Made by a program: the position numbers and the translations under genes. The notes under the pieces are model-generated. The model ran no database searches. It worked only from the letters and a program-made list of their open reading frames with translations, and was not told the origin of the DNA. From Acidobacterium sp. (lineage in GTDB: Bacteria; Acidobacteriota; Terriglobia; Terriglobales; Acidobacteriaceae): 32,385 nt of DNA. The stretch covers positions 14,509 to 46,893 of the forward strand of contig PMAM01000143.1 of assembly GCA_003152595.1 (NCBI GenBank), given 5' to 3'. Each line of letters begins with the position of its first letter. The first letter of the stretch is position 1. Shown here in pieces: positions 21,875 through 30,514 of this stretch.

Positions 21875-24361
21875 CTAGCGCATGGCCGTCTCGCCACCCG
21901 CTTCAGTTCTTAGCGCCGCGGCCGTGCCGTGGATCACTTCCAGCAGTTCGCTATCCGGTTGGGTCCAGGCCGCAGCGCCGCTGTGCGTCAGACGCTGCGC
22001 CTGATCCTCCCAATGCAGCTTTGTGACCTCGCCGCCCGTTTTCTCATACCCATAAGTCTCGCCATCGTCCTGGTACAGCGCAAAATCCGCGTCCGCGCCC
22101 GGCCACACTTGTATCTTCGCAATGACTTGCTTCAACTCCGCGTTCGCGGCCGGAGGTCCCAGCGGCAGGATCGATCCCGCGCGCACAAAGAGCGGCAGCG
22201 TATCGATAGGAGCGTTCACGGTGATGCTCTGGCCACCGTGGTACCGCTCTTTTGTCCAGTAGTTGTACCAGTCCGCACCGGCTGGCAGATAAACGTCGCG
22301 GCTGGTTGCACCTTGTTCGGAAACCGGAGCAACCAGCAGAGCCGGCCCATACATATACTCATCCGGGATATTCGCAGCCTTCGGATCTCCGGGGAAATCC
22401 ATGAAAAGAGCCCTCATATAAGGGGCCCCGGTCTGGTAGCTCCGATAGGCAAGGGAGTAGGTATAGGGAAGAAGTTGGTGACGCAGCTTCAGATACTTCG
22501 CGAGGATTGGCTCCGCCTGTTTCCCGTAGGACCATATCTCGTTATGCATCCTCTCGCCGTGCGCCCGCATGACCGGCTGGAACGAGCCCCACTCGAACCA
22601 CCGCACAAACAATTCAGGATAGTCTTCGTAATTTCCAATCGTTCCCCGCACGTCCGATCCGTCAATCAGTGGTCTGTGCGCAGCATGATAGTCAGCCGGG
22701 ATCGGCGGCGAGAAGAACCCCGCGATGTCCGTATCCCAGTAGGGCAGACCGCTTGCGGTGAAGTTCAGACCTGCCGGGATCGAGCGCTTCAGCATGTCCC
22801 AGGTCGAAATAATATCGCTCGACCAGAACACGGTGCCGTTCCGCTGCGCGCCCAGATAGGCAGCCCGCGCCAGAATCATGACCCGTCGGCTGTCGCCAAA
22901 ATCCCGCCGGAAGCCCTCGTACACCGACGCGGTATGAAAGAGCGGATAGACGTTATAAAAGCGAGTGCCGGAGCCGATCGAGAAAACGTCCTTCGCCGGG
23001 TCAATATCCGGCTCTGTCTCATCCAGCCAGAGGTAATCGAAACCGTCCGGCTTGACATACCGGTCACGAATCTTTTCCCAGAACCACTTCGCCGCCTCGG
23101 GATTGGTCGTGTCGATATTGGGTCCGATCGTGTCCCGGAAGTGTCCCGAATCCGGCTTCCCGTCCGGTGTATGGATGAGCCATCCTTTGCTCTGCAACAT
23201 GTCGTAGAACTGTGTCCCGGGTGCAAAGTGCGGCCACACGCTGAGCAACGTCCTCACATCCATCGCATGCAGTTCACGATTCATCGCAGCCGGATCGGGC
23301 CAGCGTTTCGGATCGAGGTCCATCTCGCCCTGGCGCGTCATGTTCAGGAAGTCCACCACGATAACGTCCAGCGGCAGATTCCTCTCGCGATATCCCTTCG
23401 CTACATCCAGAATCTGTTCCTGGGTCGGGTAGATCGCCTTGCTCTGGATGTACCCATAAACTCCCCGTGACAACATATGCGTCACGCCGGTCAGCAGCCG
23501 ATAGCCCTCGTAAATTTCATCGCTGGTCTGCCCGGCAATGACGAAATACGACACCCGGTCTCCAACCTCTGACGACCACATATTCCGGCCATTGAATCCA
23601 AGATCGACGGTCGTTTTCGATGGGTTGTCCCACAGCAAGCCGTAGCCGCCACTGGAGACCATAAACGGAACGCACACATCCTGGCCGCCGATTGCCGAAT
23701 AGTCGTGCCAACAGCGAATTTCGTGATCGCGCAGGTCCATCCAGCCCTTTTGTTCCTGCCCGAGTCCGTAGTAGTGCTCGTCGGCGGGCGAGTCAAACAT
23801 GGCCCCCACCCGGTACCCTTTATCCGCAGCGTCCGCCTGGGCTACTTCCGGACTTTCCGGCGCCATCATCCAGGTGCGCATTTGTAGCAGCGTCTTGCCG
23901 TCCGCCGTTGTCACCCGCAACGCATCATTGTGCGGAGCGTTCCCGCGGCCCCCTCCTCCGAAATACTGCTGGCGCAGCTGTCGATTCAGATCATCCAGCG
24001 GCATCGAATTAGGCAGTTTGTCTGCTGGCAGCTCGCCCGGCGCCACGCGCACCACCATTTGCGCCGATCGATACACGTCGCCACCGTCCGCATCCCGATC
24101 ATGGGTCCATCCCTCTGCCGACGGCTGCGCCACGATCCCGTATCCCGGCGCGCCGGTCGCACCGGCCTTATCGATGCTGAGTGTTATCCGCAGAACGTTG
24201 GGGGCATAAGGAACGAGCGAAATCACTCGCCCCTGCCTCTCCAGCACGAGTGGCCCGCTGGGGCCCGCACTTTCCTGGGCGACGAGTGGATACGCCAGCA
24301 GGATCATGCCAGCAACAGCAATCACCGCTGAAAGGAGAACTCTCCGAGGACCTTTCTTCAT
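21875..24361 (-). CDS. Exported GH31 alpha-glycosidase (second of tandem pair)
   Basis: A protein of 828 residues with a signal peptide ~1-28 (hydrophobic VLLSAVIAVAGMILLAYPLVA). The N-terminal beta-sandwich includes EHYYGLGQEQKGWMDLR and FMVSSGGYGLLWDNP. The TIM barrel (~300-640) includes GYIQSKAIYPTQEQ, LPLDVIVVDF, DYLWLDETEPD (nucleophile Asp ~447) and VFWSSDI (acid/base Asp ~516). It continues with GLPYWDTDIAGFF and FQPVMRAHGE. C-terminal domains carry LPLFVRAGSILPLGP and a DUF5110-like region. The start ATG overlaps the stop of the preceding GH31 as ATGA (24358-24361), so the two are translationally coupled. A Gly-rich insert (QYFGGGGRGN, ~132-141) lies in the N-terminal domain. GH31 enzymes cleave alpha-glucosides or alpha-xylosides; which one cannot be read from sequence alone. 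Confidence 0.9.
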   Translation of the reverse strand: MKKGPRRVLLSAVIAVAGMILLAYPLVAQESAGPSGPLVLERQGRVISLVPYAPNVLRITLSIDKAGATGAPGYGIVAQPSAEGWTHDRDADGGDVYRSAQMVVRVAPGELPADKLPNSMPLDDLNRQLRQQYFGGGGRGNAPHNDALRVTTADGKTLLQMRTWMMAPESPEVAQADAADKGYRVGAMFDSPADEHYYGLGQEQKGWMDLRDHEIRCWHDYSAIGGQDVCVPFMVSSGGYGLLWDNPSKTTVDLGFNGRNMWSSEVGDRVSYFVIAGQTSDEIYEGYRLLTGVTHMLSRGVYGYIQSKAIYPTQEQILDVAKGYRERNLPLDVIVVDFLNMTRQGEMDLDPKRWPDPAAMNRELHAMDVRTLLSVWPHFAPGTQFYDMLQSKGWLIHTPDGKPDSGHFRDTIGPNIDTTNPEAAKWFWEKIRDRYVKPDGFDYLWLDETEPDIDPAKDVFSIGSGTRFYNVYPLFHTASVYEGFRRDFGDSRRVMILARAAYLGAQRNGTVFWSSDIISTWDMLKRSIPAGLNFTASGLPYWDTDIAGFFSPPIPADYHAAHRPLIDGSDVRGTIGNYEDYPELFVRWFEWGSFQPVMRAHGERMHNEIWSYGKQAEPILAKYLKLRHQLLPYTYSLAYRSYQTGAPYMRALFMDFPGDPKAANIPDEYMYGPALLVAPVSEQGATSRDVYLPAGADWYNYWTKERYHGGQSITVNAPIDTLPLFVRAGSILPLGPPAANAELKQVIAKIQVWPGADADFALYQDDGETYGYEKTGGEVTKLHWEDQAQRLTHSGAAAWTQPDSELLEVIHGTAAALRTEAGGETAMR

Positions 24362-26808
24362 CGCCGAACCTCTACCGTAGTTTCTTTTCCGTCATAGCTG
24401 ATGGTGCGATTCGCCCTGGCGGTCACAGCTTCTCCCGCACCGTGGCCCTTTGCGACAAGCACAACGTGGAAATCCATCTTCGGGGGCATGCCGGGATATG
24501 AACCCCGACGCTCCCCTATCGTCAGGCTTGAGGTCTTGTCATCCCAGTGCATCGGGATCAGAGCGCGCTCGCCTTTCTCATAGGCATATCCGTCGCCGGC
24601 ATCCTGGTACAGGTTGAAGTCGCCATCGGCTCCGGCATAGATGCGCAGCTCCACCGGACCGGCCGGGTCCTGTTCCGCGTACTCGATCTCCGGCCCCATG
24701 GGAAGGATGGAACCAGCGCGCACGTAAAGAGGCATGCGGTCCAGTGGCGCGGCGACTTCAATTTGCTCTCCGCCTTTTGTTGTTCCTCCCGTCCAGAAGT
24801 CGTACCAGAGCGCGCTGCCGGGAAGATACACCGTCCTGGTCGCAGCGTTTGCTTTCAGAACTGGGTTCACCAGGAACGCAGGGCCGAACATGAACTGATC
24901 GCCGATGTTCCATGTGTTGGGATCCGAGCGCCAGTCCATTACCAGGGGCCGCTGCATAGTGTAGTCCTCGCTGCTGACTTTCCACGCGAGGGAATAGATG
25001 TAAGGCATTAGACGGTAGCGCAGCCTATCCCAGGTGATAAGGATGGGCTCGACATTTTCATAAGTCCAGATCTCGTTTTGCGGGCGGTGGCCGTGGCTGC
25101 GAAAGATCGGACAGAACACGCCGAACTCAAACCAGCGCGCGTAGAGCTCCTGATAGTCGGCGATCTCAGTTTTGCCTTCGTATGCGGGCCAGTAGCCGCC
25201 GATGTCCGTTGTCCAGTAGGGATACCCGGAGAGTGCGAAGTTCAGTCCAGCAGGGACCTGGTGGCTGAGTCCCCAGTAAGTGCTGTAAACATCGCCGGAC
25301 CAAACCGTTGCGCCGACGCGCTGCTGTCCCAGAAAGGCCGAGCGGGTCAGTAAAAAGACCCGCTTTTGATCTGAGGCCGCTTTCCAGTGCTCCTGAACGC
25401 CGAGCGTGTGCATGAGCGGGAAAATGTTGGTGTACTCCGCCCCGTTGCCAATGGCAAGTTGTTTGCTGCGCAGGATCGCGTCCCCAAAATGCGGCCAGTA
25501 TTCCTCGGGCTCGGCGCTGTCCAGCCAAAACGCGTCCCAGCCCTGGGACAGCAATTTTCCCACCAGATGATTCCAGTAAATATCTCGAGCCCCGGGATTC
25601 GTAGCATCGTAGACGTGTGCGCCGGGAACAAGATCGTGCTGGTCGTCCAGTACTTTGTAAGTCTCGGAGGCGGGATCCAGAAGACCCCAGACCGAGATCA
25701 TCGCATGCACATGTTCCTGGTGCAGTACGTCCAGGTCCTTCGGTACATCGTGATAATTGGCGTTGAAGATGGGATCGCCTTCGGTCTTCCACCAGAACCA
25801 GTCCTGAACCATCGCATCCAGAGGAATGTGCTCATCACGATAGCGTTTCGCGATCTCCTGAATTTCGTCCAGGGAGACATATCGATCCTTCGACTGGAAG
25901 AAACCGAAAGCCCACTTTGGAAGCATGGGAGCATGGCCCGTCATGCTTCGGTACTGATGGATGATATTGTCCATCTCCGGTCCGTAGATGACGTAGTAGT
26001 CCACAGCCGGCCCGGCAATCGAGCTGAATTTCAGTTCCAGAGGGAAACGGTTATCGACATAGGTCAGCGCCGCCGTGTTCCACAGGATTGCATAGCCCTT
26101 GCTGGAGACGAGCAACGGAATCGCGACGTCGGTATTGTCCTGTCCGAGTTCAACAGTAGCCCCTCGATAATTGAACAACCCGCTTTGGTGTTGCCCCAGT
26201 CCGTAGAACGCCTCGGTTGCGTCCGGCGCGAAGCGGTCGGTTATTTGCCAGGTGTGCTCTCCGTTCAACTCAACGGGCTCGTAGGTGCGTGGTATGCCTT
26301 CTCCTTCATGGAGGAGCGCCGTGCCTCCAACCTGAAAGAAGCTGATATTGCCTCGAGTAAGGGAGAAATCCACTCGCAGCTGTCCGGTCGTCAGCGACGC
26401 CGCCTTATCACTCTTTGCGAACTGGAAAGGCGCTCCGGGGCAGGATTGCTGCGCATCGAGCATCCAGGGGCGCGCCATTTTCCCCGAGAGTGGTCCGTTT
26501 GGACTAGCCACAACATGGATCGCCGAACCCATACAAACGGAAATTTCGACGACCTCACTACCCACCGTGGCTCGCATTCCATGTTCCGACTGCGCAACCA
26601 CAATCGTTGGCTGATCCGGTATGGATTGCCCAGGCATCTGTCCTTTGGCGTCGGGTGGGACGGCCAGGGCTAACGCGAAAAGTGCGATGACCAAAAGTGC
26701 AGGCCTCGCGACCGCCTCCCCGCAAGGAGTTCCGCTCGTTTCAACCCTCATCGTCTGGCCCATCCTCTGACTCAAAACAGCGCCGGGCACCATACTCGCG
26801 TGAGACAT
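24358..26808 (-). CDS. Exported GH31 alpha-xylosidase-like enzyme (first of tandem pair)
   Basis: 816 residues from ATG 26808. The hydrophobic core of the signal peptide (~36-50, ALLVIALFALALAV) lies far from this Met, so starts at 26763 or 26751 are plausible. GH31 features: FYGLGQHQSGLFNYRG (~201-216), LLVSSKGYAILWNT, a barrel with FGFFQSKDRYVSLDEI (~301-316), LDAMVQDWFWW, DAFWLDSAEPEEYW (nucleophile Asp ~430) and GATVWSGDV (acid/base Asp ~506). YPYWTTDIGGYWPAY and FCPIFRSHG follow. The C-terminus has LPMGPEIEY and a DUF5110-like domain. The WLDSAEPE form is common among bacterial alpha-xylosidases that act on xyloglucan oligosaccharides, which is why I lean that way. It lies 79 bases after the receptor stop and runs into the second GH31 by a 4-base overlap. 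Confidence 0.88.
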   Translation of the reverse strand: MSHASMVPGAVLSQRMGQTMRVETSGTPCGEAVARPALLVIALFALALAVPPDAKGQMPGQSIPDQPTIVVAQSEHGMRATVGSEVVEISVCMGSAIHVVASPNGPLSGKMARPWMLDAQQSCPGAPFQFAKSDKAASLTTGQLRVDFSLTRGNISFFQVGGTALLHEGEGIPRTYEPVELNGEHTWQITDRFAPDATEAFYGLGQHQSGLFNYRGATVELGQDNTDVAIPLLVSSKGYAILWNTAALTYVDNRFPLELKFSSIAGPAVDYYVIYGPEMDNIIHQYRSMTGHAPMLPKWAFGFFQSKDRYVSLDEIQEIAKRYRDEHIPLDAMVQDWFWWKTEGDPIFNANYHDVPKDLDVLHQEHVHAMISVWGLLDPASETYKVLDDQHDLVPGAHVYDATNPGARDIYWNHLVGKLLSQGWDAFWLDSAEPEEYWPHFGDAILRSKQLAIGNGAEYTNIFPLMHTLGVQEHWKAASDQKRVFLLTRSAFLGQQRVGATVWSGDVYSTYWGLSHQVPAGLNFALSGYPYWTTDIGGYWPAYEGKTEIADYQELYARWFEFGVFCPIFRSHGHRPQNEIWTYENVEPILITWDRLRYRLMPYIYSLAWKVSSEDYTMQRPLVMDWRSDPNTWNIGDQFMFGPAFLVNPVLKANAATRTVYLPGSALWYDFWTGGTTKGGEQIEVAAPLDRMPLYVRAGSILPMGPEIEYAEQDPAGPVELRIYAGADGDFNLYQDAGDGYAYEKGERALIPMHWDDKTSSLTIGERRGSYPGMPPKMDFHVVLVAKGHGAGEAVTARANRTISYDGKETTVEVRR

Positions 26809-26887
26809 GCTTTGCGGCTTCCTGAAAAGTCAGGGAGAAATGACGGGAGGCGGTTGTCATCTCTCCCTCTCACGGAGGGAATCTCCC

Positions 26888-29800
26888 TCAGAAGCTCGCA
26901 CGCAAATGGAACTGCAGATAGCGTGCGGGCAACTGATTCTGGGAGTGCCCGAAAGCACTGGCAGAGCTATTAAGATCGGCATTGACGCCTGTGAGGTTAA
27001 CTCGATTGAACAGGTTGGTGACCTCACCGCGAGCCTCGATCCTCATCTTCTCACTGAAGAACCAGGGCACGTCGAAGAACTTCTCAAAGGTGAAATCGAG
27101 ATTGTTATAACCGGGCCCGTCGTAAGTGCCACGCCCCAGGTTTCCCTCCTGTCCCAGAGAAGGGGCCGGGAAGGCGGAAGCTCCCGCCGAACCGAAGATC
27201 CCCTGCAGGAACTTCTTGTTGCTCACACCGCTCAGACGCCGTCCAAAGCTCGGGGCGTTGGGGATGTCATAGTTAGTCCCGTCGGCGTTGTAGTCCCCAC
27301 CCGTGTTGCCGACGACGTTGCCACCCGCATCGAAGACCGGGGCAAAGGGCGCACTCGTCGTTACGGTAAAAGGCAGGCCCGACGCCATGACCCAGACACC
27401 GCTGAACTGCCAGCCACCGAGAGTGTTGCGTTCGAACGCGTTCCCATAGTGGTTCGGCACAATCCAGTCACCATCCGCGGTGACCTGCTGATGGATACTG
27501 AAGTCTGCGCGGCCGCGCTGATACTTCAGATTCTGCCAGTCGACCACGCCCGTAGTGGTTGTGATGGCTCCCGCGTCAAGCGAGTCGGACTGGCTCACTT
27601 CGTCGAGTGTCTTGCCCAGGGTATAGATGCCGCGCAGGGCGAAGCCATGGGCAAGGCGGCGAGTCGCAACGGCAGAGCCATAGTTGCCCACGGAATTGCT
27701 GGTGGAACTGGCGTACTCGACAGATCCGAAATATGGACTTAGCCGCTCAAGAGTGCCCTTATTAACGATAAGGTCGCCGGCAAATCGGTTGATGCCATTG
27801 TCGTCTTCCACCGGCAAGTGATGGGCTTCAGTGCCGGAATAGTTCAGTTCGACTACGAGATCGCTTTGCACCTGTTGCTGTACGCTCAGCGTCCATGCTT
27901 CGATCTGGGTTAGCTTGAAATTCGTGCTATAGCCATTCACATTGGCGCGGCTGCCCGGGACCGCGCCGAAGGAGTTGAGCGTGATGTTGCTGGTGTCTAC
28001 GATCGGGCAGTTCTCGTTATAGCCGTTCGGAGCGGAACATAGCTGGAACGCAGGCATGGGCTGCCCGGATTTCACGTTGATCGATGGAGTGTAATAGTTC
28101 GGCAAATTCGCCGAGATGAGGTCGGTGATGTGCAGGTAGGGCGGCTGATCGGAGAACAATCCGGCGCCCGCGCGGACGGCCGTTTTCCCGTTCCCACGTA
28201 CATCCCAGGCAAAACCGAGCCGGGGGTTGAACGCCCAGAGATTGTGATCGAGCACATGCGTCGTACCGGTCAAAACCGCCTTGCCGTTGGCAACCTGGCT
28301 GTTGAGCGTCGATCCCGTGCCAAGAATGAAGTTCGTTTCGGTCGGGGTTTCGATGTCGAAGTAATTATTCATCTCGTCATAGCGAATGCCTGCGTTGAAG
28401 GTGAACCGAGGCTTCACTTTCCAGGCATCCTGCAGGTAGTACGCCTGGTAGAAGGCCCGATAGCGGCGGTCATAAGGACCTTCCTGGTGAGTGGTGAGGC
28501 TGACCGGCGTCGCATTTTCACTGGTGGCTTCGCTTTGGACGAAATCCAGAAGATTCTGGAAATTGTAGGTCGGGCGATCGAAGGCACTGCTCTGGTTGTC
28601 GATTTCGCGAATGTCGAACATTTCGGTGCCGAACTTAAGAGTGTGCGTCCTCAGGGTCGCGGTCATCACATCGTGCCACCCATAGGTGGACTGAATGAAG
28701 TTACCTGCACCCCAGTTCGAGAATCCGTTCAGAGAACTGACATTGATATAGGGAATTTCCTCCAGAGCTGTTGGCAGGTCAGCACCCTGGGGCCGAATCA
28801 GATCTGCGCCCGCCTCGTTCAGGAGAGTTGGTGTAAAAGTGTGGGTCCAGTTGAGGTTGACAAAGTCAGAGGAGTTCGCCTGGGGAATATTCAGCACCGG
28901 CCGGCCAATGTTGCTCAGGCCGGTATCGTAAGTGCGCATCGCGTCGACGTAGATGCGGTCGGACTTCGTCAGGTAGTCATCGACGCGGAAGCTCCATTGA
29001 TAACCGTTCTTGGGGGCGGTGAAACTGATATTCGAGGTACCGACAGCATTCAGACTGCCCGGGATGCCGGGGGGCGGAGCGTAATAGCCGGGTACGGAGG
29101 ATTCCAGCTGGCTAACTGTCAGAAAGCCGGACGACGGGAAGTTGAGAGGCGGCGCTTCAAGAAGAATCTGTGCTCCGAGACTGTTGGGCAGATTGGCTTT
29201 GGCCCAGGTGTCGAAGTCCTGGGTCTCGAATGTGCCCTGGTAAGACGTTGTTTGACCGGAACGAAGCACGTCGATGGCTCCGAACCAGAAGAGCTTGTTC
29301 TTAAGGGCTGGACCGCCAATGGTGGCGCCCACCTGATTCCGCGTGAAAGGCGAAACCAGGGTCTGAAACTCGGTGCGGGCGCTCAGCGAATTGTTGAGGA
29401 AGTAGTAGTCGAAGGTTCCGTGGATGTCATTGGTGCCGGAACGGGTGTAGACATCGACGATGGCGCCCCCGTTTCTTCCCTTCTGAGCGTCGAAGGAGTT
29501 GGTTTCGATATTGATCGACTGCACGATTTCCGGATTGGGAGAGATAGAACTGGCCCCGCCGCGGGACGGCGTGTTGGTAAAGGCACCGTCAATCATGTAG
29601 CCGTTTTCTTCCTGACGAAGGCCCGCGGCGTTGATGTTGATCGAGTACTCGTTGGTATAGTTGTCGCCGGCGGTGACAGCGGTGCCAGTCACGCCAGGGG
29701 TAATGGAGGCCAACGCATAGACGTTTTGACCCGGCAAGGGCACCTGTTCGACCGTGGCTTCGCCGATGACGGCTCCTGTGTCGGGAGTGGTAAGGTCCAC

Positions 29801-30181
29801 CGACTCGGCCGCGGCCGAAACAGTGACATTGGTGGACACGGCTCCAATCTTGAGGACCGGCGTAATTTCGCGAACCTCTCCGGCCTGGAGGTCGAGATCG
29901 GTCTGCCGCCAGGTTTCAAAACCATTGGCCTGGATCTGGACGGTGTAGTTGGAGGCGCCGATACTGTCGATGCGGAAGTAGCCGACCTGATTGGTGCTGG
30001 TGGTCTTGGTGACCCCGAGCCGCGTGTCGGTGACCGTGACCGTGGCGCCCGACACGACCGCGCCGCTGGAGTCGTGGGCTGTACCTTCAATGCCGCTGGA
30101 GTATTGAGCCAGAGCTGCTGCGCAGCTCACAACGGCGAAGACGAACAGCAGCGTCACTTTTTTCAGAGAAGCGTTTCTCAC
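26888..30181 (-). CDS. Oar-like TonB-dependent outer-membrane receptor (locus 2)
   Basis: A protein of 1097 residues starting at GTG 30181, with GGGAGGT 5 bases upstream. The signal peptide ends near AALAQ (~25). Residues ~28-105 are a carboxypeptidase-regulatory-like domain (SGIEGTAHDSSGAVVSGATVTVTD, YTVQIQANGFETW). The plug region includes TTPDTGAVIGEATVEQVPLPGQNVYALASITPG in pieces, plus GLRQEENGYMIDGAFTN and IVDVYTRSGTNDIHGTFDYYF. The long beta-barrel ends YLQFHLRASF, with a terminal Phe as expected of outer-membrane barrels. It heads the GH31-GH31-GH63 run, so it likely imports the glycan fragment those enzymes process. No SusD-like lipoprotein is present. Similar in design to, but clearly diverged from, the receptor at 2791-6222. 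Confidence 0.9.
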   Translation of the reverse strand: MRNASLKKVTLLFVFAVVSCAAALAQYSSGIEGTAHDSSGAVVSGATVTVTDTRLGVTKTTSTNQVGYFRIDSIGASNYTVQIQANGFETWRQTDLDLQAGEVREITPVLKIGAVSTNVTVSAAAESVDLTTPDTGAVIGEATVEQVPLPGQNVYALASITPGVTGTAVTAGDNYTNEYSININAAGLRQEENGYMIDGAFTNTPSRGGASSISPNPEIVQSINIETNSFDAQKGRNGGAIVDVYTRSGTNDIHGTFDYYFLNNSLSARTEFQTLVSPFTRNQVGATIGGPALKNKLFWFGAIDVLRSGQTTSYQGTFETQDFDTWAKANLPNSLGAQILLEAPPLNFPSSGFLTVSQLESSVPGYYAPPPGIPGSLNAVGTSNISFTAPKNGYQWSFRVDDYLTKSDRIYVDAMRTYDTGLSNIGRPVLNIPQANSSDFVNLNWTHTFTPTLLNEAGADLIRPQGADLPTALEEIPYINVSSLNGFSNWGAGNFIQSTYGWHDVMTATLRTHTLKFGTEMFDIREIDNQSSAFDRPTYNFQNLLDFVQSEATSENATPVSLTTHQEGPYDRRYRAFYQAYYLQDAWKVKPRFTFNAGIRYDEMNNYFDIETPTETNFILGTGSTLNSQVANGKAVLTGTTHVLDHNLWAFNPRLGFAWDVRGNGKTAVRAGAGLFSDQPPYLHITDLISANLPNYYTPSINVKSGQPMPAFQLCSAPNGYNENCPIVDTSNITLNSFGAVPGSRANVNGYSTNFKLTQIEAWTLSVQQQVQSDLVVELNYSGTEAHHLPVEDDNGINRFAGDLIVNKGTLERLSPYFGSVEYASSTSNSVGNYGSAVATRRLAHGFALRGIYTLGKTLDEVSQSDSLDAGAITTTTGVVDWQNLKYQRGRADFSIHQQVTADGDWIVPNHYGNAFERNTLGGWQFSGVWVMASGLPFTVTTSAPFAPVFDAGGNVVGNTGGDYNADGTNYDIPNAPSFGRRLSGVSNKKFLQGIFGSAGASAFPAPSLGQEGNLGRGTYDGPGYNNLDFTFEKFFDVPWFFSEKMRIEARGEVTNLFNRVNLTGVNADLNSSASAFGHSQNQLPARYLQFHLRASF

Positions 30182-30514
30182 TTGTTACCTCCCAAAAATG
30201 CGTGCTCTCCAGGCTTGCCGACGCGCCTTTTGCGTGAAAGCGGGCGGAGCCGGGGAAACGCTTACCATCCCAGGGCGCACGTCGAACTCCACCTTTGGAT
30301 GGAATTCCGGCCGCGCCCACCGTAGTGACCATGACCGGAACATGCAAGTATTGGACGGTTAAATACGGTACCGCCCGTGCTTCGTTCGCCGTCCGAGATG
30401 GACCGTAAGCCTTTAGAGATCAACAGAACCAGCCGATGATCTTTCCTCGACCGGCCCAGGAGTGCCAACCCCGTCTGGTTTTGCTATAGTTCCGAGCGGA
30501 GGCCGGGTGGCTTT
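30182..30514. promoter_or_regulatory. Divergent promoter region between receptor and membrane regulator
   Basis: 333 bases that must hold the promoters of both divergent genes. TATAGT at 30485-30490 is a fair -10 for the rightward gene, without a good -35. GGTACC lies within a short AT-richer patch near 30350-30372, which may be the leftward promoter. No strong repeats were seen. Confidence 0.4.

Noticed and set aside
28130-30325. 731-codon forward frame opposite the locus 2 receptor
   Set aside because: Long only because of the high GC content and codon pattern of the true gene on the other strand; its translation shows no domain and no start signal.
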